NCBI GenBank assembly: GCA_013397455.1
Contig: VYZB01000120.1
Coordinates: 986,250 to 1,050,249 of the forward strand
Source of the DNA: Crotophaga sulcirostris
Taxonomy: Eukaryota > Chordata > Aves > Cuculiformes > Crotophagidae
DNA length: 64,000 nt
Direction: 5' to 3'
Shown: piece by piece, positions 13,263 through 24,652 of the stretch
Layout: the number at the start of each line of letters is the position of its first letter
Numbering within the stretch: position 1 is the stretch's first letter
Position numbers and translations under genes: made by a program
Notes under the pieces: model-generated
The model's database searches: none
What the model saw: the letters and a program-made list of their open reading frames with translations, nothing else
Told to the model about the DNA's origin: nothing

Positions 13263-13545
13263 AAGAAAGGACAAGGACAGGACAAGGAATAATGGTCTTA
13301 AACTAAGGGAAGGTGGATTTAGACTGGACATAAGGAAAAAAAAATTACAATGAGGGTAGTGAAACACTGGAATAGGTTGCCAAGGGAAGCAGTGGAGGCC
13401 CCACATCCCTGGAAACATTCCACATCTGGTTGGATGGTGATCTGAGCAACCTGGTTGAGTTAAAGACGTCCCTGGTCCTGAAGGGCGTTGGACTAGATGC
13501 CCTGTAAACATCCTTTCCAACCAAAGGCATTCTATGATTCTATGA
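13263..13545 (+). mobile_element. Younger CR1 3' fragment inserted in the ancient CR1
   Basis: A sense CR1 terminus of about 280 bp. It begins near 'GGACAAGGACAGGACAAGG', continues with 'GGTGGATTTAGACTGGACAT', 'CACTGGAATAGGTTGCC' and 'GAGCAACCTGGTTGAG', and ends 'CATCCTTTCCAACC' with an ATTCTATGATTCTATGA tail at 13529-13545. It belongs to a CR1 type with a 'GAGCAACCTGGT' 3' UTR, unlike the copies at 6.7 and 24 kb. It is flanked on both sides by the same older CR1 in the opposite orientation, so it is the later event. No intact coding frame remains. Confidence 0.9.
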
Positions 13546-13817
13546 ATTTTGAGTAAATTGAACACCTTCACTAGTGCTGCCTCCTGAATAGCTGCAAACA
13601 ATCCTGGCTTTCATCAGCCTCATCTACTTCGGTGACCAAGAGTCACCTAACTTCCAGTGCTAGCAAGCACATTCTTTCATCTGTTTTCACCGAAGTTTAT
13701 TACAAAAGCCTTTCTCCCTCAGCAGTTTGGACTTGTGAGCACCACAGAAACACATGGCAATGCCTTCTCTCTTTTTTTTCCAGAACAAACTACATAACAA
13801 CTAATATTAACATCTGA
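13546..13817 (-). mobile_element. Ancient CR1, continuation after the nested insertion
   Basis: Immediately after the tail of the younger CR1, the older antisense CR1 resumes. The region '(T)TGAGTAAATTGAACACCTTC' corresponds to the stretch that normally follows the block ending at 13262. Further faint matches run to the 'CCAGAACAAACTACATAAC' block near 13781. The continuity across the insertion supports one original element of roughly 2.35 kb. Divergence here is high, and the far end is only approximate. Confidence 0.5.
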
Positions 13818-13878
13818 TTTTTTCCATAAACCTAACCATAAATGGTAATAGTGGCATAACCCATAACAAGGGTTATAT

Positions 13879-13918
13879 AACAGTGTTATAAATGTTATAA
13901 CAGTGATATAAATGTTCC
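13879..13918. repeat. Two-copy 20-bp tandem repeat
   Basis: Two adjacent 20-bp units, AACAGTGTTATAAATGTTAT and AACAGTGATATAAATGTTCC, differ at three positions. They sit in an AT-rich stretch with further TTATAA motifs just upstream. Confidence 0.8.
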
Positions 13919-16900
13919 TTTAATTGATGAGATTTATTTTCATTCCCTTGTGGGAATCATTTTGTAGTGGTGTGAATTCCATGCTAGTGAGGCTGTAAAC
14001 CACTCAAAGTTTATGGTTGTGACTAAAGGTATGCAAAGTTGATATGTTTATGAGGCTTATGCTTCCTTCATATGTTTTTAAAGCATCAAAAGTGCAATTT
14101 ATCCAATTCCCATATGCTACTGTTTAGTTTTATATCTGCAGGACAGTGATTGAAATTTTAAAGACTCCTCATTAATTGAAACTAATATTAAGGAAAAATT
14201 AAATGAAATTAAGAGGGCCATAGTGACATTGTTGGTTGATGGATTAGATTCATTAAAACCCTCTATTCTTCTCTTCATTGAACTCAGAGGAATCTCAGAT
14301 CTATTTCATCCCCCTACTGAGAGTCCAGGTACTTTGATGTAGAGCTCACAGTGATTTTGCCACAGAGTACACAGGCACTGATTTAATTTATTGCAATTTA
14401 TTTTTCCCAGTTTATTTCCCTAATGTGTGCTTCATCAAGATACTACAATACAGATAGAATCATTTCAATTATCAGCATACTTGAAGATAAGATACTCACT
14501 TTTTGAAATTATGTTCTATTCCTTTTCCAAAATGTTACACTTAAGTTTTACTTTTAAGTGTTCAGTTAGTGAGGTGAGAGGGTAACATGCTGTGAAATGG
14601 ATGGATAGTAACTCTTATCTTACCTGAAATTAAAATCTTTTATTTTCTCAGATGATTCCCTGTATTATTCAAAGTATATGAGCATTAAGTTCAATTCGGA
14701 TATAGGCACTTAAAATGGACAATGCAAATAATTTATAAATCCTCATTTGGTTTTGCAGATAGATGTGGAGTCAGTACAGTTGAGAACATCTAAGTTTTCG
14801 CTTGAAGGCATTGGCATAGTACTTTAGTAGGCAAGCTGTTCAGTAAACAGAAGGGAGTTCTGTAATTCTTTAAAAAGTCTTTGGAGGGATTCTCGTCATT
14901 TAATACTCCTCATCATGCAGATGTCTGTGATTTTCTTGCTTTTTAGATTGTTGAAAATAAGAAAGCCAGCTATTTGATGCTTAAAATGCTATTGCTTCCC
15001 AGAGAGTATTCCTCCTATGAAGTTTTATTTTTCTTGACACCATGCTTATCTACAGTGAATAATGAGATCACATATAATGGATTACAGTCTATTTATCAAG
15101 AGAAAGAGAAAAATAAAAAGCAGGTGAACTTTTGTGTCCAAATATCCAATTTTCTCCAACTAGCCAAAGAAAAGGAAAACCAGAGAACAAGACAGAAAGG
15201 AAAACCAGAAAAACTTTCTTCAAAAGATTGACTGTGTTGTGTCAGTAGGATTGTCTACACTTGTGCTTTGAGTGAAATTATCAGTAAAATGGAATTAAAA
15301 GCCAATCCAGTACAGAAAAGTGAGATTTCAGAAGTTACCAGTATTCCTTTAGAAATTCACTTCAAGTAGCAGGACTTTTGGGGGAAAATCCTTTCTCTAC
15401 ACCCTTTCCTAAGCTTGAGTATCTGACTCAGTGTGCAGGTTTTATGTGAAAAGTCTTCCATACCATGTGTTATCACGTTTCAGAGCCATAACATGTTTTC
15501 CATATTTGAGAGTTTTCATTAGGTTTGTTGTTCGATCATGGGAAGTCATCTATTCTTTTTGTTTTGGATCTGAGCTCTGCTGAACACTGTTGTCCCTCTT
15601 CACGGTGGTAGCAGAACACCTTGGCTTTGGGCATAGGGATACATGTGTGGTATGAAAACCTCCAAACATTCTTCTGGAGTCCTGGGAAGACAAATCTAGT
15701 ATTATTTTCCTTTTGTCTAAAATTTGTGATTTATCAAAAGGCCAAGAATATGTCTGCAAGTGAAGAGATACCAAAGCTTATCCTAAAATGTAAACCAGTA
15801 GCAGCACTTGGACTTCCCTGTTATTTTTAAAACAGTGTGTAAATAAAGGAGTTAAGTGAACTCTGTTATGTGCTGTTTGTTATGTTGAGCGCTAAGAATA
15901 TTAAATGATGAAAAGCAGGTGTGAAATATGTTCTGTGAATACACCAGAGAGACGTCTTGATTTGAAAACAGCTTGGGAGGTCTATCGGCATTTCTTAGAA
16001 GAAAGAATATTTTCAGGTCTTGATAATTAAATTAAATGGTCTGTTTTGCCAATGATTTCAATTGTGAAGAGATTGTTAAAGTCATAATTTTAGTCAGAAA
16101 TGATACCAGGGTCTTGAAAAAAATCGTGTTCTTGTGATGTTTTCACGTGAAAGGAAATGACACAGAATCATTGTCACAGACCCTGGGAGATGTCTGCTCT
16201 GACTGCAGAAGGATTTTCAGGTGGATATGTGGATTTTGGGGTGGATAAATTAACTTGCTTTTCTGTAAAATATTTGAATCTAGGATTCAGATATAAAACA
16301 AAACTATTTTTCTCATTGTTTTTTCATGAAAGTCGATGAAGAAAGCTAGACTTACCAGAGGCAATTTAGGGTGAGGAATACAGTTAGGTCCTGCTCAGCT
16401 TCTCATAAATAAATAAACCTCAAAAACTGCAATGGTTCATTTTAAATGATAATTGAGAGACAGTTAAATCAGACTTTCAATAGTTTAATAGTTTGGGTTT
16501 TTTTAAATAGTAATACTAGTATCTCTGTAATCTCTAGCTTTGGCTAGTATTGAAATGGAAATAGAGGATTCTGCAATAATAAATGATCTAAGACCATAAA
16601 AAAACCATTTTCAGCTGACACTGTGTAGTTATTCTTTTTGGGCATATTCTGCCTTCACTTCAGTCAAATACAGCATGGTGAAAAAGAAGAAAACAAACCA
16701 TTTCCTTCAGAAGAAAAGATATTGTTTTCCCATTGAATAATTTGGGATGAGGGTACATTGTGTTGTAGAGGACTAGCATTGCCTGACCCAACTCTGGCCT
16801 TACTAATGGGTGAGATTTGCTGAGGTTAGTGGCAGGTAATAAACAGTAGCCTGCAAAAGAGATCCTAATCCAAGAATGAGAAACTTCAGTGGGTTTATTC

Positions 16901-17077
16901 CACCAGACACTTGATGAATAAAGGTCACCTGGCTGAGAGGGTTTTCCAAGAGAAATTCAGAGGAATCAAAACCACAGTGAGTGTTGTTCTGCGATGTCCA
17001 TTATTTCTACACAAGTGAAACCATGGATATGGCTCCGCTGGTAGTTTATAAACAACTTTTTTGTTGTAAACAACTTC

Positions 17078-17110
17078 TGTTGTTGTTGTTGTTATTATTA
17101 TTGTTGTTAT
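17078..17110. repeat. (TTG)n/(TTA)n microsatellite
   Basis: A short interrupted trinucleotide repeat made of GTT units, then ATT units, then GTT units. It is preceded by two imperfect copies of AAACAACTT. Confidence 0.9.
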
Positions 17111-17969
17111 GAAAAAAATTCATGACAATCTAGTGAGACAAGGATGTGAAATCTGATATGAAGGTCACAACCACTTCAAGGTCAGTAAGCAAAAGCCGTG
17201 ATGCAACATGGAAAACTGTTACTTAACACTGATGAAATTATTTTTCAGAATTGGAGACAAAACAGTTACATAGAGTATGGTAAAATGCTGTGTTTAAAAA
17301 TGAAAAAGGAAGACAGTTTATCAGTATTTTAAATATCTGTAGTACACAAACAAAATTTGATGTTGATATAATGGCATTCTGGATACAGAGGAGAACTAGA
17401 ACAGCAAACGTTTTGAGTCAACAAATATGACTGCCCCAGTTGCTTCCCAAGCAGCATGAGAAATGAGAGAAAGTGGAACAGTACAGGACATTTACAAAAT
17501 AGAAATTCACATTACAGGTCCCTGTAAGCCATGAATGCATCAGATGGAAATTACAGAACTGTACAAAAACTTTCTGTATTTGCTGATTGCATGTTGTGTA
17601 TGAGGGTGATGGAAAAGCAGGAAGACAGTGAAGATAAAAATGTGATCTTGGAGCTTGTCAAGCAAAGTATTTGCAGTAGTGATCAAGTAGCGTGTGCCAG
17701 TGATGGTATTCCTGTGACACCTCTGTAGGTGGGTTCAAGGTAATTTTGAATGACACACACTCTATAAAGATGAGTGGAAATTGCTATTGGGACCATTATC
17801 TCCTGTTTCATAAGAAGAAATTGAGAAAACTTTGCTTGCTTAGTCTGCTTAAACAACCTGAGAGAGAATAGGAGCAAAACTGTTTTGAAAAACTGTATTT
17901 CGAGAATATTATCCTTGTTACACTGCCAGCAGGGAAGGGGCAGTGCTGAGTGTTCAGCAGCATCCGTCT

Positions 17970-18075
17970 TGGTGCATTTTGACTCCATCCTTTTACTAAT
18001 GGCTCAGATGAGGAAACAGGATATGCTTATTAAACTTGCCAATGACCAAAACCTGACTGGAGAAACAATTTGAAA
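17970..18075 (+). mobile_element. Ancient CR1 reverse-transcriptase fragment
   Basis: The plus strand between about 17985 and 18060 can be read as the CR1 reverse-transcriptase stretch around its catalytic motif. The codons at 18023-18046 give MLIKLAND, where a working CR1 has a phenylalanine-alanine-aspartate-aspartate motif preceded by a lysine. The first and third residues of that four-residue motif are substituted (LAND), so this copy is dead at the active site. It is probably part of the same old element that continues at 18570-19259. The segment is short and highly diverged. Confidence 0.5.
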
Positions 18076-18569
18076 GCCAGGCAATCCATGGAGCTGTGGA
18101 TTTATTTCCCGTATCTGTATCTGCCCGGCATGTGAGCTTGCCTTTCCCCTCATCCACTCTGCCCTCCCTGTAAGGTGCTGTTCCCCCACACCACATATTA
18201 TTTTCCAGCTGCACTCTACACTGGGGCTGGTTTGTCCTCGTGTTCCCTCTGAGCTGGGCAATGGGCGGTAAGCAACAGCCCTGAGCTCGCCCAGGTGGAG
18301 GAGCTAGCTGGCAGGCCAGGCATAATAAATGCCCAGTGAGCTCACACTGCAGCCTGGTCCTCTGCAGGGGTTGTAATTTCTATCTGTTCCCTCTATCTTG
18401 TCATCGATTTTCACACAACTTGAAAAAACTTGATACCCATGCAACTTTTCAACTAGATCAGATAGAGGAGCAAATGAGTTCCAAGAAAATTGAAGGAAAT
18501 AGGAAAAAGTATCAGGTAAACAGATAAAACAGCTGCCTAAATGAATAAACATATGTTTTTCTTTTTTTC
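18076..18569. other. Segment interrupting an old CR1, unknown origin
   Basis: Between the reverse-transcriptase fragment and the downstream CR1 blocks there are about 490 bp, where the family has roughly 90 bp. The first part (18080-18380) is clearly more GC-rich than its surroundings and includes 'CATAATAAATGCCCAGTGAG' near 18320. It may be an inserted element, but I see no terminal repeats or target duplication. Confidence 0.35.
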
Positions 18570-19259
18570 TCAGGACTCAAGTGGAAAATAGGATGCAGTT
18601 AAATTTGCAATAACTCTTCAAGTGAGATAGGGAATAAATGCCATATAGCAGCTCTTTAGAAAATAATATGGGAGCTAAAGTGAATCCAAACATAATTGCG
18701 ATTCAAAACTTCAAACATCATGTTAGGACATATATGAAAAGTAACAGAATATTTCAAACTTCTCAGGATGGAAAGGTATCAGTTGCAGTACTGAGTTTGT
18801 TCTTGGACACCATAGCTCATAGTGATGTGGGTCAACTGAAAACAGCCCAGAATGACTAGTCTCAAAAGTGAAATTTAGAAGAAAAGATTGAAATAACTTG
18901 TATGATTTACTCTATAAAAAAAGAGGGAAGCATGCTAACTGTTTTTAAAAGCTACTTTTAAAAGGAAGTTTTCCATACAGGTTTCCGTGTCTATCGTGGA
19001 TGGGACAAGAAGAAACAGACCTAATTTTTCAGGATAGGAAGGTGCAGATTAGATATCAAGAAAAAAATATCTCCTAATAAAGTCTGGGTTAGATTGTGTG
19101 AATATTATTGCCATTCACCATTGCTAAAGGCCTTAAACTGCTGATAAGACAGGTATCTTTCAGGGATTATATAGGTATATACTGATAATCCCACCTTAAG
19201 GCAGGGAAATGTCTTACATGGTTTCTTTAATTTCTTCCAGCTTTATTATTCTAAGACTC
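18570..19259 (+). mobile_element. Ancient CR1, ORF2 end and 3' terminus
   Basis: The sense strand shows a worn CR1 ORF2 end. A block 'GTGGAAAATAGGATGCAGTT' lies near 18581, then an 'AGAAGAAAAGATTGAAATAA' block near 18878. A 'GATGGGACAAGAAGAAACAG' block near 18999 corresponds to the usual 'GGACAAGAAG-AATGGG' part, and 'GGTGCAGATTAGATATCAAG' follows near 19041. The 3' UTR is recognisable as 'CAGGGATTATATAGGTATA' and 'AATTTCTTCCAGC', followed by a TTCTAAGACTCC tail. This is the terminus of the deep CR1 lineages, not the common avian one. No coding capacity remains. Confidence 0.68.
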
Positions 19260-19755
19260 CATGTTTGATATCTGCAAATGTATAGGAAAGAAGAAGAATT
19301 ATTTACATTAAAGAAAAATATTGACAAAAAACCTGTGAATTCTGACTATACGTCAATTATTTTGGAAATTAAAAGAAAGCTTTTAACCATCTAGGGACAA
19401 TTTTCCATACAAAATGCAAATCTATCTGACTTCAAGCTAAAGTATGATCAGTTTTAGGAAGGTGCGCTGCGTATTTCCTTCTGATTCCAGGGGACTTGGC
19501 TCAAAGATCTAGAAAGACCCTTCTGGTAATCTTACGTATGCGTGATCTTCACTTCCCAAAAGAAGGTGAATGAATGCTTTAAGCCCACAGGAGTCCTGCT
19601 ATGGCATTCAGCTTATGAATAAGGCAAGTGAATCTGCCTCATGGTGGTGCGCAAACTCACCTCTCCTTTTAATGTGCTTCTTTGGTACGTTCTTCTCCAA
19701 AGCTTGATTTTATCACCTTTTACCCTCTTCTGATGTTCCAGTTCAATATCTAGGG
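19260..19755. other. Unassigned sequence
   Basis: Nothing recognisable lies between the old CR1 terminus and the hAT element. Confidence 0.5.
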
Positions 19756-19960
19756 CAAGGGTGTCAAACTCACTGCCTGTGGGTCAAATCTGTCCCTCCA
19801 CCTTGTTTTATCCAGCCCAGCACCTTGTTTCTACCTGTTGGCAGCGCTGAGCTCCTTGTCCCTGTGCTCCTGCCAGCGCTGGGCACGTGTGCAGCGTGTG
19901 TGACGCGTGTTACGCTGCAGGAGCAGGAGAACGGTGGGAGCCTTGAGTTTGACACCCCTG
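19756..19960. mobile_element. Small non-autonomous hAT DNA transposon (MITE-like)
   Basis: The element is 205 bp long. It has 17-bp terminal inverted repeats: CAAGGGTGTCAAACTCA on the left (19756-19772) and TGAGTTTGACACCCCTG on the right (19944-19960). These match at 16 of 17 positions when one is reverse-complemented. It is bordered by an 8-bp duplication, ATCTAGGG at 19748-19755 and GTCTAGGG at 19961-19968, with one mismatch. An 8-bp duplication of the NTCTAGNN type and ends starting CAGGGGTGTC are hallmarks of the hAT superfamily (Charlie-like). The interior is GC-rich with several CpGs and has no transposase frame, so it must have moved using a transposase supplied elsewhere. Confidence 0.9.
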
Positions 19961-22900
19961 GTCTAGGGTTTAATGATCATTGCAGCGACAGTGAAACAAC
20001 ATGAACACTGGATGGTGGCATTGCAGAATGAATCAGGCATGCAAAACAAGCAACTTCTATTTATACATACAGATATCCCAGTAATAAAGGAAAAGATTTG
20101 CAGACTAACGTGCTGTAAAATACTTTATATATAATTTGCTTTTGGAAAAAGAGCTGTAACTACCACATAAGCTCGCCCAGTAGTTCAGATTTTCTCTTAA
20201 GTAAAAACATGAAAGATGCTGAAAAAAAGCACAGTATAATTTATGGCATTTGTTCTCACAGAATGATTCTTGATTACTTAGCTTTAAGAATACAGCCTAC
20301 ACAACAAACTGCATAGAGCAGTCAGAGGTTTTATAAAGGAATCAATCCTGAAAGGAGGAAAAGCAGAAACATAATTGTTGCAGGTTTATTTCATTTCATT
20401 TCATTTTCTTTTGTTTTGGTTTTTTTTTTTCAGTTACTACTTCACTTAAGCTCTGCAAGGATGAGAAGCAACATGGGTTTTTAGGTGTTCAGATGGGATA
20501 CCCATCCTCTGTGGCTTCATTTCAACCTAGGAGATAGCAAGATACCAGCAAATCAGAGGCAGGTAATATGTATAGATGTTCTTTCAAAGAGCCTCTCTGA
20601 TGGGATAAAATGTTTTCTACTGTTTTTTGCTGAAAAAAGTGCAAGAGTCCCTTACTGTGGAACCAGAGTCAAAGCTGGCAACAGTTGCCAGATTTTAATT
20701 TGTGTTGTCCATTTTGCATGTGCGAGTAAACTTTCAAGTGCTTCAGGTGGTCCTTTATAGCTAGATATAGCGGAGGCACCTGTTGATGCAGGTAGAAGTT
20801 TCTGTTCTCTCAATATCAACTTCCCAGCTCACGCCCACGAAATCAACCCTCTCTGGAACAAGACCCAACTAGGGTTGATTCAGGCCGACCTCCATTCATA
20901 CAGCCAAAAGGCACTATGGAGCTGCCCATGCCAGGTCTGGCCACCTCTGCTGGAAGATACCATTCTCCAGCACTGCCCTTGAGCTTTGGCTGCCACTGCC
21001 CAGCACTCCTATGTTACCCCTCCACCATGCCCCAGACCATGCAGCACCCCTCCTTGATTTCATGTGATGAGAACACCAGTCTGGAAGGTGTCACCCTGTC
21101 CTTCAGTTATCTGAGATATTTTGAGATGAAAACAATGCAGGGCCAGACCATTCTTGTGACATGACAGGGGCATAGCGCTGACCCTGTGATGAGACCCAGG
21201 GCCAAGAGTGGCACTGGATGGATGTAGCCCTTCAACTTTTCAGGGGGTTGAGGGCTGAGCAGGTTAGACACAACCCTTCTGCACCACTTGGCCTGGCCTT
21301 TGTGTTGGTGGACATAGCACTGCAGATACACCTCCAGGGTAGAGTGACATGCTGAGTAGATTTTCAGAGCTCTGATTTTCTTTTGTCAAAGGCATCCACA
21401 GAAGCAGTTAGGCTTTCAAGTCCTTTTCTAGATCCAGCTCTACTGTCTGTTTTATTGGTTTTGAAACTGTCTTTTTCCTTTGTGGGATAGCAAATGACTA
21501 AATTGCTTTTCACTTTAAATGGGACTAAGCCCTCAGGGACAAAAATTTATTAGTAATATACCAAACCATATTTCAAGCCCCATCATGTTAAAAAAGGAAT
21601 CATTATTGCTTAGAATTACTTTAAATTGCTTAATCTAAAGGAACCAATGGACCCAACCCTGGAACACCCCTGTCTTGAACTAAATTCAGACTCAGACCTT
21701 GAATGAAGACAGTGCAAAGGGAAAAATGGAGAGAGAAGATGTAAGTCCTGGCTTAATTAAACATCCCTGAATTTAAAACTTTGCACATTTTGAAGGTGTT
21801 CTGGTTTGAGCTAAAGCAGAACAAATTCTCCAATTTTTCAGCTAAGCCTCTTCTAAGCAACTTCATTTTCTAGAAGGTGATTTTTGAGATATTGTCTGCC
21901 TCTAGAAGACCAGCTTTGTGTCTGTCAGTGAGAAAGTAGACATTAAGCGCACCATTTGAGTGATTTCTCCTTTTGGTTTTGGATGCTGCTCAGAGACACT
22001 AGGTGGCACCTTTTGTTTGCTACGTGCGTGGGGCCAGAAACAGGGCCTATCTGAATGCTGGTGGAAGCTGACAATTATTTTTGAAGCAACTGGTGCATCC
22101 ATATGGATCCTTGCTGACGAAGGAGACAAAAATATCTTGGTGCTCTATATCCAGAAAAATGGGGAGAACGCAGCACCTATTAACTACCTTGTTTCTTCTT
22201 TTTATATCTTTTCTGTGCTCTAGCTGGTGGAGCACTGAAACACCCAGTTTAATTAAAGAACAGGCTGGGAATGTTTGTGTTCATGATGCATTTTAAGGAA
22301 ATGGTTTTGGGGAAAGCCAGACATGGTACAGACAGCTAGAGTGGGATTTAGGCCAATAAGGTATAAAATATCACAGTGTGAAAGTGCAGTCTATGGACAT
22401 ATGAGTCTGTAGCACTCAAGGTGCCTTGTCATAAGTATCTGGTGTTATTGAGGGTGCCATAAAGGATCCCACATGAATTCCAGCCACTACTGAGCCTCTG
22501 TGTCTGTATATGGATTGCCCTTGCACCTGGTGGGTGATTGTACCAAGTTCCTGTCACAGGTGGTGGAGACTTGGTCAATCAAGGCAGAGGAGCTGCTCAC
22601 CTTATGTAAGAACAGACACCCATCAGCACAAATTTTCTTCACCCTTCATTAACTATACTGGCTAGGTCATTGTTGACCAGGCACTCAGCCCCTAGGTAGA
22701 CACCTGAATTTGGACGACTGCAAAGGAGGTGAACCCCACACCTAGGGAGCAAGTCTGCTGTGTATTTTTCTCCTGCTGATCTTAGATTCATGCAAGTTGG
22801 TGACTCCACATGGTAAGCAGAGAATATGGGAAGTATGGCCTCATGACTCCAGCAGGGGATCACGAGGAACCAGCCAGTGATTACCAGTGCTGTTTGCCAG

Positions 22901-24115
22901 TGACGTGAATGAACATAAATATAACACTGCAATGGCAGAAAGTTTGGTCGAAGACAAAGCTATTTTTTGTTAATTCAATGCTGAGAAATCTCTGACTGCT
23001 CTCCCTAACAAGTTTCTACAGGCATGTATTTTTTAGAAAGAATTTTACTGAATAGTTTTGGAAAAATTGTCCCTGAGCTAATTGTGCAATTTCTGCTCTG
23101 TGTTTATCATGGTGCAACACCTCATGCTCATCTTCCACAAGCAGGGGGATTATGACTGTGCTGTCTGGTAGGCCTTCTCAGGCAAAGACCACAAGGACTG
23201 CCCAAATCATCGGTCCAGTGCCCTGACATCGAAAGCCTTCATCTGGTCGATGTTCAATCCATAAGGATCCGCAGAATCCCTGTTCCCTACACAGCAGATA
23301 CCACAAGCCATGAAACATCTGCTTTGCCCATTGCAAATGAACCTTACTTTTAGTATAAAACTGAAGCGATAAAAATTTAGTGAAAGTTCACAGAAAAGGG
23401 CAAGGAAGGGTCTAGGTCTAGAGCAAATGACTTGGACTGCTACAAAGGCAGCTGATTTGTAAGGAGAAAGGCTCAGAAAGAAGATACTGGGGATTGGGCT
23501 ATGTCAACACTACAGAGAACAGCAATGACCCAGTGGTGCTGTCACTTTGACTTGGGAAGAAATTCCTACCTACCCCCGAATGTGGTCATCTGTCTAAGCC
23601 TGAGCCTGTCATCAAGATACATGAAACAACTTGCCAGAGGTTTTCAGTACTGTCAGTGTGCTCTGCCTATCATCTTATTTCTTAAGCTAGATCAGATCTC
23701 CTGCTTTCAAAGGAGCAGGAAAAAACTAAAAAGTCAAGATATGCACTAACAAAAGAAGAAAACACAACTTCCTGCCCACTGCAAGCAACTAGTAGAAACC
23801 CTAAAACAAGGGACTAATTAAAACAGTGTAAAAATCATGCAACTTCACCCTGTCAAAAAATAGCCATTCTGTCTCTTTTTAGAGCCCTTGCAATTCCTGT
23901 ATTCACTCCTACAATCTCCATCTGACATGCACTAAATGGAAATAAAATAAATCTACTACATTGCCTTTATCTAAGAAGCTGCTTATTTTCCAGGAAAAAA
24001 ATACAATTAAAGTTGTAAAATTAAAAATAAAAATCACGTTTCTCATTTGGAGAGAGATCCAAACTTCTCCATATAGTTGCCTGCAGTACATATGTCTACA
24101 TGTGAACTGTGAATG
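19961..24115. other. Unassigned sequence, no gene seen
   Basis: Apart from a TTTCA-type simple repeat at 20388-20430, I find no element or gene. Frames at 20485-20760 and 21960-22223 are open by chance on both strands and do not resemble known proteins. Confidence 0.5.
20388..20430. repeat. (TTTCA)n and poly-T simple repeat
   Basis: Four or five ATTTC units are followed by T-rich sequence and an 11-base T run at 20420-20430. Confidence 0.85.
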
Positions 24116-24652
24116 TTTGGTCAGGCCTCACCTTGAATACTGCGTACAGTTCTGGGCCCCTCAGTTTGGGAAAGATGTCAGGATACTGGAGAATGTCCAG
24201 AGGAGGGCAACAAAGATGGTGAAAGGGCTGGAGCACAAGCCCTACGAGGAGCGACTGAGGGAGCTGGAGCTGTTTAGTCTGGAGAAGAGGAGGCTCAGGG
24301 GTGACCTTATTGCTCTCTACAACTACCTAAAAGGAGGTTGTAGTCAAGCGGGCGTTGGTCTCTTCTCACAGGTGACCAGTGACAGAACTAGAAGGCACGG
24401 ACTTAAACTTCGTCAGGGGAGGTTTAGACTTGATGTTAGGAAGAAGTTCTTCACTGAAAGGGTGATTGGCCACTGGAATGCGCTGCCCAGGGAGGTGGTG
24501 GAGTCGCCGACCCTGGATGTGTTTAAGGGAAGACTGGATGAGGCACTGAGTGCCATGGTTTAGGTGATGAGATGGTGTTAGTGTTGGCTTATAGGTTGGA
24601 CTTGATGATCTCAGAGGTCTCTTCCAACCTGGTTATACTGTGATACTGTAAC
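24116..24652 (+). mobile_element. CR1 LINE 3' fragment, GATACTGT-tail type, open ORF2 end
   Basis: A 5'-truncated CR1 of about 540 bp. The sense frame is open from [15 protein letters not shown] (about 24117) to a stop at 24561-24563. It contains '[17 protein letters not shown]', '[18 protein letters not shown]', '[18 protein letters not shown]' and '[17 protein letters not shown]'. The longer open frame that starts at 23961 is flanking sequence read through by chance. The 3' UTR is 'TATAGGTTGGACTTGATGAT', then 'TCTTCCAACC', and ends in GTTATACTGTGATACTGTA instead of the usual ATTCTATG tail. The same subfamily occurs at 30476-30613 and at 42380-42806 (-). Low damage suggests a fairly recent insertion. 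Confidence 0.95.

Larger units (their letters stand above)
13818..17960. other. Unassigned AT-rich sequence
   Basis: Apart from the small tandem repeat at 13879 and the TTG microsatellite at 17078, I recognise nothing here. Open frames are short (about 85 codons or fewer) and of low complexity, for example the lysine-rich frame at 14974-15231. Confidence 0.55.

Noticed and set aside
23961..24115. N-terminal part of the 200-codon open frame
   Set aside because: The residues before LVRPHLEYC have no CR1 similarity and come from flanking sequence that happens to be open.
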